Notes: a model not told the origin generated them from the letters alone. Shown: positions 11,754 to 23,864, counted from the first letter of the stretch. The stretch: 64,000 bases of DNA from Erodium maritimum (GCA_963921825.1 OY997589.1:43534638-43598637), one strand, 5' to 3'. Translations and numbers: made by a program.

Positions 11754-12617
11754 GAGGTTTCACACCTCGGATTGTACGTCAATTAGGTGGGGAGAGTCGA
11801 GTCAGTAAAGTCCCGTCGTGCGTTGGGTACGCAGGTCGGAACCGTGTGTAGACCCGTTGTGTTTTGAGTCCTGTTTGTGTTTGTGTGTATGTGCAGTATT
11901 TTGTTGCTGGCATACTGACTGTGTGTGCTACGTGAAAAGTTTTTAAGCTGTCGCGACTCGACTCAGGAGCGCTCCTGTAGTCGAACGTGACGGTGTTGAC
12001 ATCAATGGGTACAATGTAGTTCGGGGACGCCTGGACCGGGTTGTAACTACGTGATGTCAAGTATGAGGTTTTATAACGAAAAGGAGAAAGTTTTAAAATT
12101 TGTTGGCCCGGTGGGCGTGTTTTGATTTTGGTTGGCCCGATGGGCGTGGTTCGACGTTGGCTAGCCCGGTGGGCGGGTGCTGTTGTGGTGTTGTTTGGCC
12201 GTGTCGGCTTATGATTGAGGTTGGGAGACTTGTGTTTGGTCTTGAATTGTTGTACGTGTGTTGTTAAATTGTTGGTCGAGTGTGTGTCGTCCAAGGTTTC
12301 TCTTTGAGGTTAAAAAGGGAGTAAGGGCCGAGTTTAAGACGTTTTTGGAAAACTGCCATGCGCGAGAGTCACAGATCCTGTCACGGATCTGTGACGGATC
12401 AGAGGGTTTTGGCCATTTTAGGGCCTTTGTCACGGCACCGTGACCCCAACCGTGACGGGGTCTATCACGGGTCCGTGATTCCTGTTTTGTTCCACTATCC
12501 TGATTGTGCAGTTTGAGTGTTGGCTTTGCGTGGCGGTGTTCACGGTTGTGTTGGTCGTAAAGTCGTAAGTTCGGTGTTGAGGGATGAGGTCTTGGGTTCG
12601 AGACTCATCAATACAGT

Positions 12618-12931
12618 TGACCCTTAGGTTTATGCATGTCAATAGATCAACGTAAAATACCATTTTACTTGATCCTATTTAAGTGGAAACTAACGAGACT
12701 TTAGTATTGCCTGACACTGCATAATGAATCGACCTTGTCGAATCTAACCTTTCCGTCATCTATGTCACTATCCTTTTATCTCCGATATCCTTAATGAGAT
12801 GAGGCATAGAGCCGACATCCTTATTATTCTCAATCATTGTTCCTTGATATGTGAGATGACTGAATATATGATACCCAGTATCATGTGCATGACCATGCTA
12901 TTCTTTCAGTCACTCTCGATCAAACGGCCGA
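12618..12931 (-). repeat. Copia LTR fragment joined to LINE
   Basis: Matches about 3860-4169 of the intact copia LTR with several percent divergence. It ends in ATCAAACGGCCGA and passes without a gap into LINE sequence. The same junction occurs at 27099/27100. Confidence 0.85.
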
Positions 12932-15038
12932 TCCAGTATTTTGAGCAGATTTTCATAACGTGGCCTAAATGGATGAATGATATACCAATTGAGGTTCACA
13001 TCATGATTATGGAGGATCAAAATATCACCTTGGGGATAAGAGTGACGAATAAGGAGGTACGAACAATAGTGTTTTAGATGGGTCGAACAAATTGCTAGGA
13101 CCGGATGGGTCCGATCCTTTGTTCTATCAATATTACTGGTATGTCCTCGAAAATGTAGTGGCTTTTGTCAGAGATGCTGTCACAACGGGTAACAAGGACC
13201 CAGACGTCAACCATACGGCGTTGGTCCTTATCCCCAAAAACAAGGATCCAAAGAGAATTGTGGACTTACGACCCATAGCCTTATGTAATGTCATCTTTCG
13301 GGTCTTGTCCAAAGTGATGGAAAATAGGTAAAAACCACTGCTTGATCCTATCATATCGATTAACCAAGGGGCATTTGTACTAGGTAGAGCTATCCAGGGC
13401 AATGTTTTCTTCTCTTATGAGATTATTCATTCACTCTGAAGACGTACATAGGGCCGGAACGACTTTATGGAACTGAAGTTGGATATGAGCAAGGCATATG
13501 ACTAGGTCGAGTATCTTTTATACTGGCTATGATGGGATTCTTCGGTTTTGGACAAGGGGTGGAGGGTACTAGTATTGGCATGCATGAGATCTATCGAGTA
13601 TATTGTTGTGGTAGGGGGCGGCGGACGAGAGCCTTTACGGAAGGCCGGGGAATACGGTAGGGGAACCCACTATCACCCTACCTTTTTCATGTTTTGTATG
13701 GAGGGGTTGTCTTGTTTCTTATCAATAGCAGAACGTGAGGGCAAAATCCATGGAGTCTTTGTGGCTAGAGGCGTACTAGTTATTTCACATATACTTTTTG
13801 CTGATGATTGCTATATCTTCTGTAAAGCTGATAGACAGGAATCTGAGTATTTGTAGGGTATTCTACAAACTTTTGGGGAATTATCAGAGCAAGTTATAAA
13901 CAAGCAAAAGTCCTCCATATTCTTCAGCTCCAATACCACCCCGACAAATCGGCTTCTTTGTTGCACTACCCTGGGGATTCAGGAGATATCTAGGGCATCT
14001 ACCTACCTGGGTGTCTTGAATATGCTTGGTCGAAAGAAGGGACATAGTATCTAGTTTTTTTGTGACCGTATCCTGGCTAAGATCGCATCCTGAGATGGGT
14101 AGATGATTTCAGCGGGTGGAAAGGAGGTGATGGTTAAATCAGTCATCTAGTCTATGTCTATATATGCTATGAGTGTGTTTTTCCTCCCACGTTCCTTTGT
14201 GGCGTAGATTCACGCGACTCTAGCTTGGTACTGGTGGGCGGGTACCCCACGAGTAGGGAGCCCCATTATTTGGCAAGATTGTGCAAAATTATATCGTTCG
14301 AAGGAGATAGGAGGGATGGGCTTCAGGGACATGTATAATATGAACATTGCCATTCTAGAACAAATGAGATGGAAGTTCATAAAAAATCCGACCAGCTTGG
14401 TGGCCAACATTTTCGAAGCCAAATATTTCAGGGATGGGGATTTCCTCACAACGGGGGTCAGCGTCAATCTAAGCCAATTTTGGTCGGGACTCCAAGCTAC
14501 TCAGACACTCCTTAATTATGGTATTCAAAAAACTATTGGAAATAGTCTCTCGATAACGGTAGAAGGTATATTATGGTTAATAAGAGATGTCCCAATTATA
14601 CCTAAGGGTACGGTGGTGAATGGAGAAATGATGGTATCAGATTTTATTGATCAAGATGGAAATTGGTGACAGAGATTCTTCAAGTGCCGATCCCGAACCA
14701 TAGACGCCCAGATAGATGGTATTGAACACAAGACACTAGAGGAAAATACAGTTGTCGAGAAGGGTATCGGTTGTTGGATCGAATGAATTGTCGTTGGGTG
14801 CCAAGTCATGGAGCATCTGTCTGGACGGGTATATGGGATCTGTACATCCAACCACGGATCAAGGTCTTCCTGTGGAGAGCTATATCAGGCACGGTACAAG
14901 TAGCGGCAAACCTCCAAATAAATTTATCCCCATTCCGGAGGAATGCCCCATCTGCCAGATAGCGCATGAAACGGCCCTACATCTGCTGGTACAATGATCG
15001 TTTTCCTAGGAAGTACGGCATCAGGCTCAGATATCTGT
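12932..15038 (+). pseudogene. LINE ORF2 remnant, copy 1 (RT to pre-RNase H)
   Basis: Plus-strand non-LTR reverse transcriptase relic. Visible blocks are LVLIPKNKDPKRIVDLRPIA and LCNVIFRVLSKVM (13133-13331), HILFADDCYIFC with the FADD catalytic box intact (13790-13830), later thumb/linker sequence (14316-14669), and VFLWRAISGTVQVAANL with CPICQIAHETALHLL, the zf-RVT zinc motif (14860-14995). The endonuclease domain and N-terminal RT are missing. Many stops are shared with copy 2. It is cut at 15038 by the gypsy LTR. Confidence 0.8.
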
Positions 15039-15584
15039 TGTCACGCCCCGAATTCGGTAGGACCGAGCCCGGAACGCGAACGAAGAACAATAAAACAATT
15101 TTCAAATATTCTAAATAAACCGCTTAAAATTACCACTTTGAGTTAATCAAAATAATATTTTACAACTGAAAGTACGTCCAAAACAGCGGACAAAAACCAA
15201 GCGTACGTCGCTAAACTCCCAAAAAGAAACCCGGACTCCAGCTCCCAACACTTCAAGATTCGAGAGCTCCCCTAGTCCGCCTCGCGACCAGTACCTGTAG
15301 GAAAAGCAACTAGGGGTGAGCGTTCGCTCACCACCACAGATACCAGACTGACTACGGCATACTAGCAGAACAAGCCGGAAACACCAACAACAGACAAAAC
15401 ACCAGGGACTACTATCCCCAAACTCAAATACCCGACTGTCACACGAAATCTCTTACTTTCCCCAACCAAACTAAACACCCGTACACGTAATATAGACCCG
15501 ACACCGTAATTACGACCTCAAGGAACACAACACAGAAGTGATCAAAATCACGCTAACCACAACCACAAGCCTCAACACTTTACC

Positions 15585-15925
15585 GATCACGCGCCGGAAG
15601 GTGCTACTCACCTGATGGGGACACAGCCCTCTGGTCTTTACCGACTGTGCACTAGAGGGTACGACACACCCCTCGGCCAGAAATTTAGACTTAGCACTTC
15701 ACCAACCACGCGCCGGAAGGTGCTACTCACCTACGGGGAACACATCCCTCTGCTCTTTACCGACCACGCATTGGAGAGTACGACACACCCCTCGGGCACA
15801 GCTCTAACCTTAGCACTTTACCGATCACGCGCCGGAAGGTGCTACTCACCTACGGGGAACACATCCCTCTGCTCTTTACCGACCGCGCATCGGAGGGTAC
15901 GACACACCCATCGGGCATAGCTCAA
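15585..15925 (-). repeat. About 118-bp tandem repeat, 3 units (3' LTR)
   Basis: Units are anchored on CGCCGGAAGGTGCTACTCACC near 15591, 15707 and 15828, each followed by a CTCTTTACCGACC block and GAGGGTACGACACACCC. The 5' LTR has four units (near 24414, 24534, 24652 and 24770). Confidence 0.8.
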
Positions 15926-16029
15926 CAGTACCACCAGAACAATCACAGTCACAACCAAATGACACACAATCCCCGCAAAGGAAAGGAAAAGAATACGCCC
16001 ACCCGACTAACTACCACTCGGCACGTCAG

Positions 16030-16350
16030 TCAACCAAATACGGGCTCAACTCCCCACGGGCACTCACGACCACCCACAAACACAAAAAAACAGTAACATA
16101 CGGGTCCAACACCCCAAAGGCACACATGGCCACCCACGACCCACAAACAGTAAAATACGGGTTCAACGCCCCAAAGGCACACAACGGTAAAATACGGGTT
16201 CAACTCCCCACGGGTACTCATGACCACCCAAGACACACAATGGTAAAATACGGGTTCAACTCCCCACAGGCACTCATGGCCACCCAAGACACACAACGGT
16301 AAAATACGGGTTCAACTCCCCACGGGCACTCATGGCCACCCAAGACACAC
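16030..16350 (-). repeat. Tandem repeat of 37-60 bp units, about 6 copies (3' LTR)
   Basis: TACGGGTTCAACTCCCCACG followed by GGCACTCATGGCCACCCA recurs about six times; the matching block of the 5' LTR (24975-25200) has about four. Confidence 0.78.
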
Positions 16351-16399
16351 AAACAATTCAATCAACCTCCGGGCACAACCAAATGCCATCAGTACTTCT

Positions 16400-16570
16400 A
16401 ATGTTCGATAAGTTCACTTATCCTACGACACTACTAAGTATCACATGCCTTTCTATTGTTCAATACGTTCACGTATCATACGACACCACTAAGTGTCGCC
16501 TGCATTTCTAGTGTTCGATAAACTTACTTATCCTACGACACCACTAGGTATCACATGCATTTCTACTGTT
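16400..16570 (-). repeat. About 55-bp tandem repeat, 3 units (3' LTR)
   Basis: Units of the form TGTTCGATAAGTTCACTTAT then CCTACGACACTACTAAGTAT then CACATGC occur three times. The same array is at about 25250-25400 in the 5' LTR. Confidence 0.75.
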
Positions 16571-18064
16571 AACTTACCCTAGTCAAGGCCGAGATCCGGC
16601 TACTTTTCCCTACCTCGTAACGCTTCCACAAAAGTCCACGCCCAAGCTCCGGCGTGCTCGCGATCACTCGCCTAGCTTCCCCTTTCCGCGGTCGGCGGCA
16701 CGATCTAATATGAACACAATTAAAACACTTTTTTAAGTTTGTAAGCAAAGCTGAATTTTAATAAACTTGACGCCCAAATGCAACCCCGAAAATGTCGATC
16801 ACTCCGAAACTTCCCAATTACTCGACATTTTCAATAACGGGCCCGGAAAGGCCCGATTCGCCCGGCTCGGCGAATCTGCCCGGGATTGGAAAACGCCCTT
16901 CCGGGGCTCCGAAAATTCCGGTTTTCGTTCTACGATCTTAGAATAACTCAAGGGTTCCAATGCAATCGACGGAATCAATTTCCGACTTCCGAGCAATTTA
17001 TTTCGCGTTTAAAGTTTCTGAACCCGTCATTTCCAACTTTTACAAATTAAATACATAACTCGTTCCAGGTGTGGACTAACGACTTGGGGATCGTCCTAAA
17101 CCACCCGAACACGAAAACCCGAGACCCGAACACGTGGGCCCCACCCGGCCACCCTTAGCCGTGGGTGGATGGACCGGTTTTGGACCGGTTCACCACCATG
17201 GTGGCCGGTCCTAGCTCCGGCCAGCCACCACCCACGGTGGCCGGAGCTCCCCCGAGCCTCCAGTCACTGGAAACCGATCCTTTTCGCTCCAAAACGTTCC
17301 CAACGAACCCTACACCTCGACTCATCCATATTCAACCCGTTTAAACACAAACCCTAACTTTTAAACGTACCAAAACAAAAATCAATTAGGTTCTCACCGT
17401 AGGGAATGATGACGGGAGCTCGATTCTTCAACCGTTGACACGATCCGTTGGTTGGATCGTCGGAAAATCGACAAACCCTACCCCTTTCTTCTCTTTTTCT
17501 CCCTTTTCTCTTTCTCCTTCTTATCTCTTCTTTCTCTCTCTATTTTCTCTTTTTTTTATGAATAATGGCCGACCACCCCCATGTGTCTTCCTTTTGTTTT
17601 GTTCAAATATACCTAACACCACCACTTGTGTGACAAGTGGCAAGTGGGTCCCAACTCTTTTAAAAATATCTTTGTAGATATTTTTCTGTCAGATTTGCGA
17701 AATTCGGTCGTCTCGGGCCCCGAACGGGCCCATTTTCCAAGAAATTACGAAAATTCATGGGCTACAAGGAAACGGCTCAACTAAGACCGCTGTAACGACG
17801 GTTAAGCTTTTTGGATCCAAAACGGACCTCGAACGGACCAAAATGTCGCTCGGTTGACTTTTCTGGCAAAAAGTCAACATTTCCCAAATTGGTCAGAAAG
17901 TTGCCCTGAGTCTCCCAGAACTCACTTTGGTCGATATCGGGGTCAACTTAAGTCTGGTATGACCCTCGGGTCAAATTTAGGTTCATTTAAGTGTTTGTCC
18001 CAAAATTTTAAATTTTCCTGTTTTTCGCCGATTTGACTGGCGTTGACCGGGAGTGGTTCTTACA

Positions 18065-18078
18065 ATCTACCCCCCTTA
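18065..18078 (-). other. Polypurine tract of gypsy element
   Basis: The minus strand reads TAAGGGGGGTAGAT directly before the LTR start TGTAAGAACC. The same G-rich tract is usual for chromoviruses. Confidence 0.85.
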
Positions 18079-18099
18079 AAGGAATTTCGTCTGCGAAAT

Positions 18100-18240
18100 T
18101 TAAAACAAACGTACCTCCGGAGTCGAACAGGTCGGGGTACTTCGCGCTAACCTCGTCCTCGCGCTACCAAATCGACTCAGCCCGTGGTGTCGCCACTGCA
18201 CCCGCACTAAGCAGATAACCTTGCCACGCAAGACCTACTC
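18100..18240 (-). pseudogene. Chromodomain remnant of gypsy polyprotein
   Basis: Downstream of [10 protein letters not shown] and a TAG stop, the minus strand still reads VLRGKVICLVRVQWRHHG. After a one-base frame change it reads REDEVSAKYPDLF around another stop. These blocks match the C-terminal chromodomain found in chromoviruses, where it guides integration to marked chromatin. Two stops and a frameshift make it non-functional. Confidence 0.65.
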
Positions 18241-19697
18241 TCGTGTGTCCATGATTCGAACCGGATGCTCCTCATAAGAGACATCGTCAGCCACCTCGAT
18301 ATCTGCCCACTCAATGACGTGGGAGGGGTCCGCATTGTATTTCCGCAACTGGGACACATGGAAGACGTTATGAATCCTCCCAAGTTGTGGTGGTAATGCC
18401 AGACGATAAGCCATTGCTCCCACTCTGCTCAAGATCTCGAAAGGGCCGATGTACCGCGGGACGAACTTGCCTCCGCCGCGGCTGAACCGTACTAGTCCCT
18501 TCCTCGGGCTCGCCTTCATGAACACGTGATCACCAACTACGAACTCGAGAGGTCGGCGTCGTCTGTCGGCGTAGCTCTTCTGCCGACTCTGTGCGGTCTT
18601 CAACCGCTCGCGTATCAGCGCGACCTTCTCTGTCGTCTCTCGGACAAGCTCTGGCCCCAGCAGGCTCTTGTCTCTCACCTCTGCCCAGCACACGGGCGAT
18701 CGACACGGCCTACCATACAACGCTGCGAACGGTGTCATCCCAATACTGGCCTGGAAGTTGTTGTTGTAGGCGAACTCAACTAACGGTAGGTGGGTCTCCC
18801 ACGACTCCCTAAAGTCTAGCACACATGCCCGCAACATGTCCTCCAAAATCTGAATCCTGCGCTCGGACTGGCTGTCGGTCTAGGGATGGTGTGCTGTACT
18901 GAGTAGAACCTCGGTCCCCAACGCGGTCTGCAGACTCGGCCAAAATCTGGACGTGAAACGAGGATCTCTGTCAGACACAATCGACACAGGGACTCCATGG
19001 AGACGCACTATCTCTTGAATATACAGGCTGCTCAACTTGTCGACCGGATCAGTCATTTTCATGGCCAGGAAATGGGCCGACTTGGTCAACCGATCGACTA
19101 CCACCCATACCGCATCATGTCCCCTCGGCGATCTCGGCAATCCACTCACGAAGTCCATCGTGACGTGCTCCCACTTCCACTGGGCAATCGGTAGTGGCTG
19201 CAATAATCCGGCAGGTCGCTACTGTTCGGCCTTCTCAGGTGACAGGTGAGACATCTCGATACAAATTCCACGACCGCTCTCCGCATCTCGCTCCACCAGA
19301 AGTGCCGCCTGATGTCGCAGTACATCTTGGTGCTACCCGGGTGCACTATAAGACGCGAATGATGTGACTCTCGCAACACGTCGTCTCTACAGTTGCCCGG
19401 CACGAATAATCCTCCTCGATACCGTAACCCCCAATCTGCACTGAGTTCCCAGCCTTCCGCCTCATCACCGTTGACTACCCTCTCTCGGATCTCTGACGTC
19501 TCGACATCTTCCGACTGCGCCTCCAGCACTCGGGCAAGTAGTGAGGGCTGAGCCACCAATGAGCACATGGCCACGCCACCAGTGACCTCCTCTAGCTCAA
19601 GCCCGAATGTGCCCAGTTCCCCCATCAAGTCCCACTCTCGGACTGATATGATAGCAAGACTCGGAACCGACTTCCTACTCAGGGCGTCGGCAACCAC
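18235..19697 (-). pseudogene. Gypsy integrase (zinc finger, core, C-terminal domain)
   Basis: Three frames. 19146-19697 holds VVADALSRK (end of RNase H), then HHSRLIVHPGSTKMY...CLTCH, the H-H-C-C zinc finger. 18880-19203 holds [15 protein letters not shown] and [15 protein letters not shown] with the first two catalytic Asp residues. 18235-18846 holds the rest of the core and the GPFEI..RVG.MAYRL..P C-terminal module. The catalytic Glu lies in the SERRIQ segment. Stops interrupt at about 18886 (CAG to TAG type) and 19207. Confidence 0.85.
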
Positions 19698-19740
19698 GTT
19701 CGCCTTACCCGGATGGTAGTGTAGCTCAAAGTTCTACTCC

Positions 19741-21402
19741 TCAAGTAGCTCCATCCATCGCCGTTGGCGCATGTTTAGGTCTCGTTGCGAAAAGATCCGA
19801 GAACACCTGAAATCGCTTGCCGTACAGATAATATCGCAAGCCCTTTAGCGCGAACACTACTGTTGCTAGTTCCAAGTCATGGGTAGGATAGTTGCGCTCG
19901 TGTGTCTTCAACTGCCGGGAGCCATAAGCAAAAACTCTACCCAACTGCATCAGTACACAGCCCAGTCCTTCCCCATCACAATAGAACTCATACCCGACCC
20001 CTCTCTCTGGTACTATCAATACTGGCGCGGTAGTCAGACGAGTCTTCAGCTCCGTGAACGCACGTTCACAATCCTCTGTCCACAAAAACACGACTCCTTT
20101 GCGCGTCAACAGAGTCATAGGCGCGGCTAGTCGCGCAAAGTCCTGGACAAACCGCCGATAATATCCTGCCAACCCCATAAAGCTGCGGATCTCGAAGACA
20201 CTCGTGGGCCCTGCCCACTTCGAAACCGCGTCGATCTTCGATGGATCGACCAGTATACCGTCACGGGATACAATGTGACCGAGGAATTTCACATCAGCGA
20301 GCCAAAACTCGCACTTCTCCAGGTTGGCATAAAGCTGATGTGTGCGCAGCACGGTCAGAACAGTCCTCAGATGCTCCTCATGTGTCGCCTCGTTCTGCGA
20401 GTAGATCAAGATGTCGTCTACAAACACCACCACATATTGGTCTAAGAATGGCCGGAATATACTGTTCATCAGATCCATGAACGCTGCAGGTGCGTTCGTC
20501 AATCCAAAAGGCATCACCAAGAACTCGTAATGCCCATAGCGTGTCCGGAATGCAGTCTTTGCGACGTCCCCCTCTCGGACTCGCAACTGGTAATATCCGG
20601 ATCGCAGATCGATCTTCGAGAAGCATGTCGACCCTCTCAACTGGTCGAACAAGTCGTCAATCCTCGGCATCGGGTATCGGTTCTTCACCGTAACCCGGTT
20701 CAGCTTCCGGTAGTCTATACACATCCGAAGCTCTCCACTCTTCTTCTTCACGAAGAGTGTTGGTGCTCCCCACGGCGATACGCTCAGACGGATAAATCCC
20801 TTCTTCTGAAGCTCCTCGAGCTGACGCTTCAGCCCGGTCAACTCTGCTGGCGCAAACCTGTAAGGCGACATCGATATCGCTGCCGTTCCCGGCATTAGGC
20901 CAATCTTGAACTCCACCTCACGAACTGGTGGCAACCCGCTCAACTCCTCCGGAAAGACCTCGGGGAACTCGCATACCACTCGCGGAAACTCTCGGCTCTG
21001 CACGGCCGATACTTCCTCCACTGCGGACAAAGCCGACAGGAAAACCCCGCTCTTACTACCCAGAATACACGAAACCTTCGTGTTGCCTGCTGACAATGTC
21101 ACTCGTCGCCTATAGCAGTCGATATTGGCTCGGTACCTCGCCAGCCAATCCATCCCAAATATTACGTCAAAGGTCGTCATTCCCAGCACGAGAAGATCAC
21201 TAGGGCAAGGACAGTCTGCGACTCTAACTTCGGAGGCACGACAGACCCTAGTCAAAATCACATCACCCCTAACTGGGGTGTCCTGACACAGGGGTGGACT
21301 CAACGGCTCTAAACTCAGCTCCAACCTCTCAGCACAACTCGATGAAATAAACGAGTGCGACGCCCCGGTATCAAATAAAAATAACACCCACAAATGATAC
21401 AA
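19741..21402 (-). pseudogene. Gypsy protease, reverse transcriptase and RNase H
   Basis: One 553-codon open stretch. It has [14 protein letters not shown] (aspartic protease site intact, about residues 9-20), [11 protein letters not shown], the RT blocks [31 protein letters not shown] and [12 protein letters not shown], the catalytic [12 protein letters not shown], then FLGHIVS, and the RNase H start near [12 protein letters not shown]. The RNase H usually has DAS here, so one key residue is altered. The frame ends at a shift near 19790 before the DALSRK block. Despite its length it is part of a dead polyprotein. Confidence 0.88.
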
Positions 21403-21441
21403 TAAACACGTACCATGAATAGTCTCATGGTAGGTAGCGGA

Positions 21442-21900
21442 TCATGTGGCTCGGGAGTCGGTAACTACGTACACTCTACCCTGTGACGCCTGCTGCCTCC
21501 GACCTAGCGCACCGACTGCTGGCTGTACAGACCTCTGTTGCTGTCTCGGAACTGGCGCGCTCGTGGACGGCTGCGAGAACCTCGACGGCTGACTCTGACG
21601 CTGGCGACCCCTGGGTGACTGCACTGTATGCGACTGCTGCGGTCGCTGCGCTGACGTTGCCCCAATCGGATCAGGGCACCTTGCCACTGTGTGCCCAACC
21701 CGGCCGCACCGGTAACACCTGAAATCGTCGGCCCTCGGCCTCGTGCCCTGGCCTGTCTGGCTGATCACTGGTAGTGCCGTGGGCCCTCCGCCTATCGGAC
21801 ACTCCCGTCGCAGATGGCCCGACTGCCCGCAGGTAAAACATACCGGCACCCGCTTTGAGGCGACTGGCCTCATCGATGCCACCGACCCCATCCGTCTCAA
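21442..21900 (-). pseudogene. Gypsy nucleocapsid with two CCHC zinc knuckles
   Basis: CFTCGQSGHLRREC and CYRCGRVGHTVARC are two perfect CX2CX4HX4C knuckles, followed by a Gln/Ser/Arg-rich tail. Separated by stops from the capsid region upstream (21943-22911) and from the protease downstream. Confidence 0.88.
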
Positions 21901-21942
21901 TCTGCCATGTTGAACCTGTGGCCGAAAGAACCTCGCAGTCCT

Positions 21943-22911
21943 CTACCTCTTCGGATCTCGGGACTCGGACGGTCCCGCAACACTGTTCGGTCGCTGTCGA
22001 ACCTCACGGGTCCTCGCTGCCTCTCGGAGACCCTGCTCCACTGTCGCTGCAGTGTCTACGAGCTCTGAGTAAACCCGCAACCTCAGGGCGAGGATTCGAT
22101 CTCGAATCGTCGGCCTCAGCCCTGCCTCGAACCGCCGGCAACGGTTCAGCTCTATCGCCACCATTTCTGGTGCAAATCGGGTCAGGGCCGTGAATCTGGC
22201 CTCATACTCTACCACTGACGCCCCATCTTGTTGCAGTTCCAGGAACTGCTGATGTCGGTCCACCCTGGCCGACTCGGGGAAATACTGCTCCAGAAAGACC
22301 GCCTCGAAGATATTCTAGTCGTCCCCGACTCTGTCCCGTACTCGCCCCCACCAGTGGTACGCGCTGTCCCTCAGCTGATGAGCTGCAAAGGACACCCTGG
22401 TGTGACCGTCCTCTATGCCTGACGTGTCCAGGTCCCGAGTGACCTGCTCCAGCCATCTCTCGGCTATGCCAGGGTTCGGTTCCCCGACGAATGTAGGTAT
22501 GCCCAGCTTCAGGAAATCCAGCAGTGTCCGGGTCGTATGGCCTTCGGCCTGAACGGGCCTCGCTGGAACGGCTGCTGTCTCCGAAGCTGGCGATGCAGAC
22601 TCCCTACGGGCGATGATCGCCACCAAGCTCTGCACCGTCCGGGTCAGCTCGTCTAGAGCGGTCGCAGTGGGCGGGTCTGCGACCGGTGGGACGCTGGGCG
22701 TGCCCGCAGACGGTCCTGCGTCGTTCCTCCTGTCCTCCCCGACGGGAGTACCCTGGGCTTCCGTGGACACAGCGGGTTCGACGGTGGGCATCCGTCCCGG
22801 TTCCCCAGCTGACGTCGCCTCCTGCCACGTGTGGGCGCCCGTCCCGGTGTCACAGCTGATCGTCCTCTCCTGCCACGTGCCATGTAGTCGGTATCCTCTG
22901 CACGGATACAC
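21943..22911 (-). pseudogene. Gypsy gag (capsid)
   Basis: Two frames, 22315-22911 and 21943-22263, separated by a TAG stop. The first has a Pro/Ala-rich N-terminus and then FLKLGIPTFVGEPNPGIAE and AAHQLRDSAYHWW. The second has FLELQQDGASVVEYEARF, the retrotransposon Gag family core (W-x-x-x-F...Y...F). The start shown at 22911 is the first Met in frame and is uncertain. Confidence 0.82.
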
Positions 22912-23847
22912 ACAAACGTTTATTTTGCGAACTCATATAACGACGACGTGTTTAATATACTAGCGTTCACACGGTCTACGTCTATCTCAAAACCCCATAC
23001 CAAAACGTCACACCGCTCACGCTATCAATACTTCAATTATCAGAACACGTAAAGGAAACCTCGAAACGACCCGACACACTCGTGAACCAAATCACGCAAT
23101 AACCACACACAACTGCACATTCAAGACGGTGGAACAAGACAGGAATCACGGATCCGTGACAGACCCCGTCACGGTTGGGGTCACGGAGCCGTGACTAAGG
23201 CCCAAAACTCGCCAAAACGCGTTGCTCCGTCACGGATCCGTGACAGGGTCCGTGACGCTCGCGCAGGCCTGTTTCCCAAATTCGTTTCAGACTCGATTTT
23301 TACCCCTTTTTAACCCCAAAAACAGTCTTAAGCGTCACCCACGCTCGATCACCAAAAATTTATCAAACACACGCACAACAATTCACAGACAAAATTCAAG
23401 TCACCCAACCTCAATCACAAGCTGACAAGGCCAACCAAAATCGAAACACGCCCACCGGGCCAACCAATTTCAAAACACGCCCATCGGGCCAACAAATTTT
23501 AAAACTTTTCTCCCTTTCATCATAAAATCTTATTTTTGACATCACGTAGTTACAACCCGGTCCAGGCGTCCCCGAACTACATTGTACCCACTTGATATCA
23601 GCATCGTCACGTTCGACTACAGGAGCGCTCCTGAGTCGAGTCGCGACAGCTTAAAAACGTTTCACGCAGCAACACACAAACATTATGCCAGTAACCACAG
23701 TATTGCACATACACACAACAACAAACAGGACTCATGTCACTACGGGTCTACACACGGTTTTCAATTTGCGCAACCAACGCACGACGGGACTTTTAATGAC
23801 TCGACTCTCCCCACCTAATTGACGTACAGTCCGAGGTGTGAAACCTC
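22912..23847 (-). other. Gypsy 5' leader with palindrome cluster
   Basis: Untranslated leader of about 0.94 kb. The section 23140-23260 is packed with copies of a GTCACGG..CCGTGAC palindrome, including a perfect 16-bp palindrome at 23229-23244. No gene is seen; open frames here match no family. Confidence 0.7.
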
Positions 23848-23861
23848 GAGCTCTGATACCA
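23848..23861 (-). other. Primer-binding site, initiator-Met tRNA (gypsy element)
   Basis: The minus strand reads TGGTATCAGAGCTC three bases after the LTR end, the same site as in the fragment at 11740. Confidence 0.9.
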
Positions 23862-23864
23862 AAC

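Larger units (their letters stand above)
10737..12617 (+). mobile_element. Ty3/gypsy fragment: LTR end, primer-binding site and leader
   Basis: Plus-strand 5' end of an element related to, but diverged from, the one at 15039-26701. The LTR part ends TTGACA at 11736, a TGGTATCAGAGCTC primer-binding site follows at 11740-11753, then a leader sharing long blocks with 22950-23847 of the other element in inverted orientation, for example the CAGGAGCGCTCCTG and CCCGGTCCAGGCG regions. No gag follows: the fragment is cut at 12617 and joined to copia LTR sequence. Confidence 0.8.
15039..18064 (-). repeat. 3' LTR of gypsy element (3026 bp)
   Basis: On the plus strand it runs TGTCACGCCCCGAATTCGG to GAGTGGTTCTTACA. 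It is clearly homologous to 23865-26701 along its length but 189 bp longer, and carries different numbers of internal tandem units, so the two LTRs have diverged considerably since insertion or came from different elements. Confidence 0.9.

Noticed and set aside
11779..12663. Minus-strand open frames of 74-171 codons in the gypsy leader
   Set aside because: The region is the untranslated leader of a plus-strand gypsy fragment; composition is repeat-like and no domain is seen.
15615..16296. Open frames with repeating Cys/Trp/Gly or Thr/His-rich protein
   Set aside because: Produced by tandem units of the LTR; the units change length between LTRs without keeping a frame.
16030..16350. Regularly spaced repeats that could look like a CRISPR array
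   Set aside because: The spacers are themselves repeated, the array lies in a plant LTR and is present in both LTRs.
19741..21402. Calling the long pol frame a functional gene
   Set aside because: Frame breaks on both sides, an altered RNase H residue and a broken chromodomain show the polyprotein is dead.
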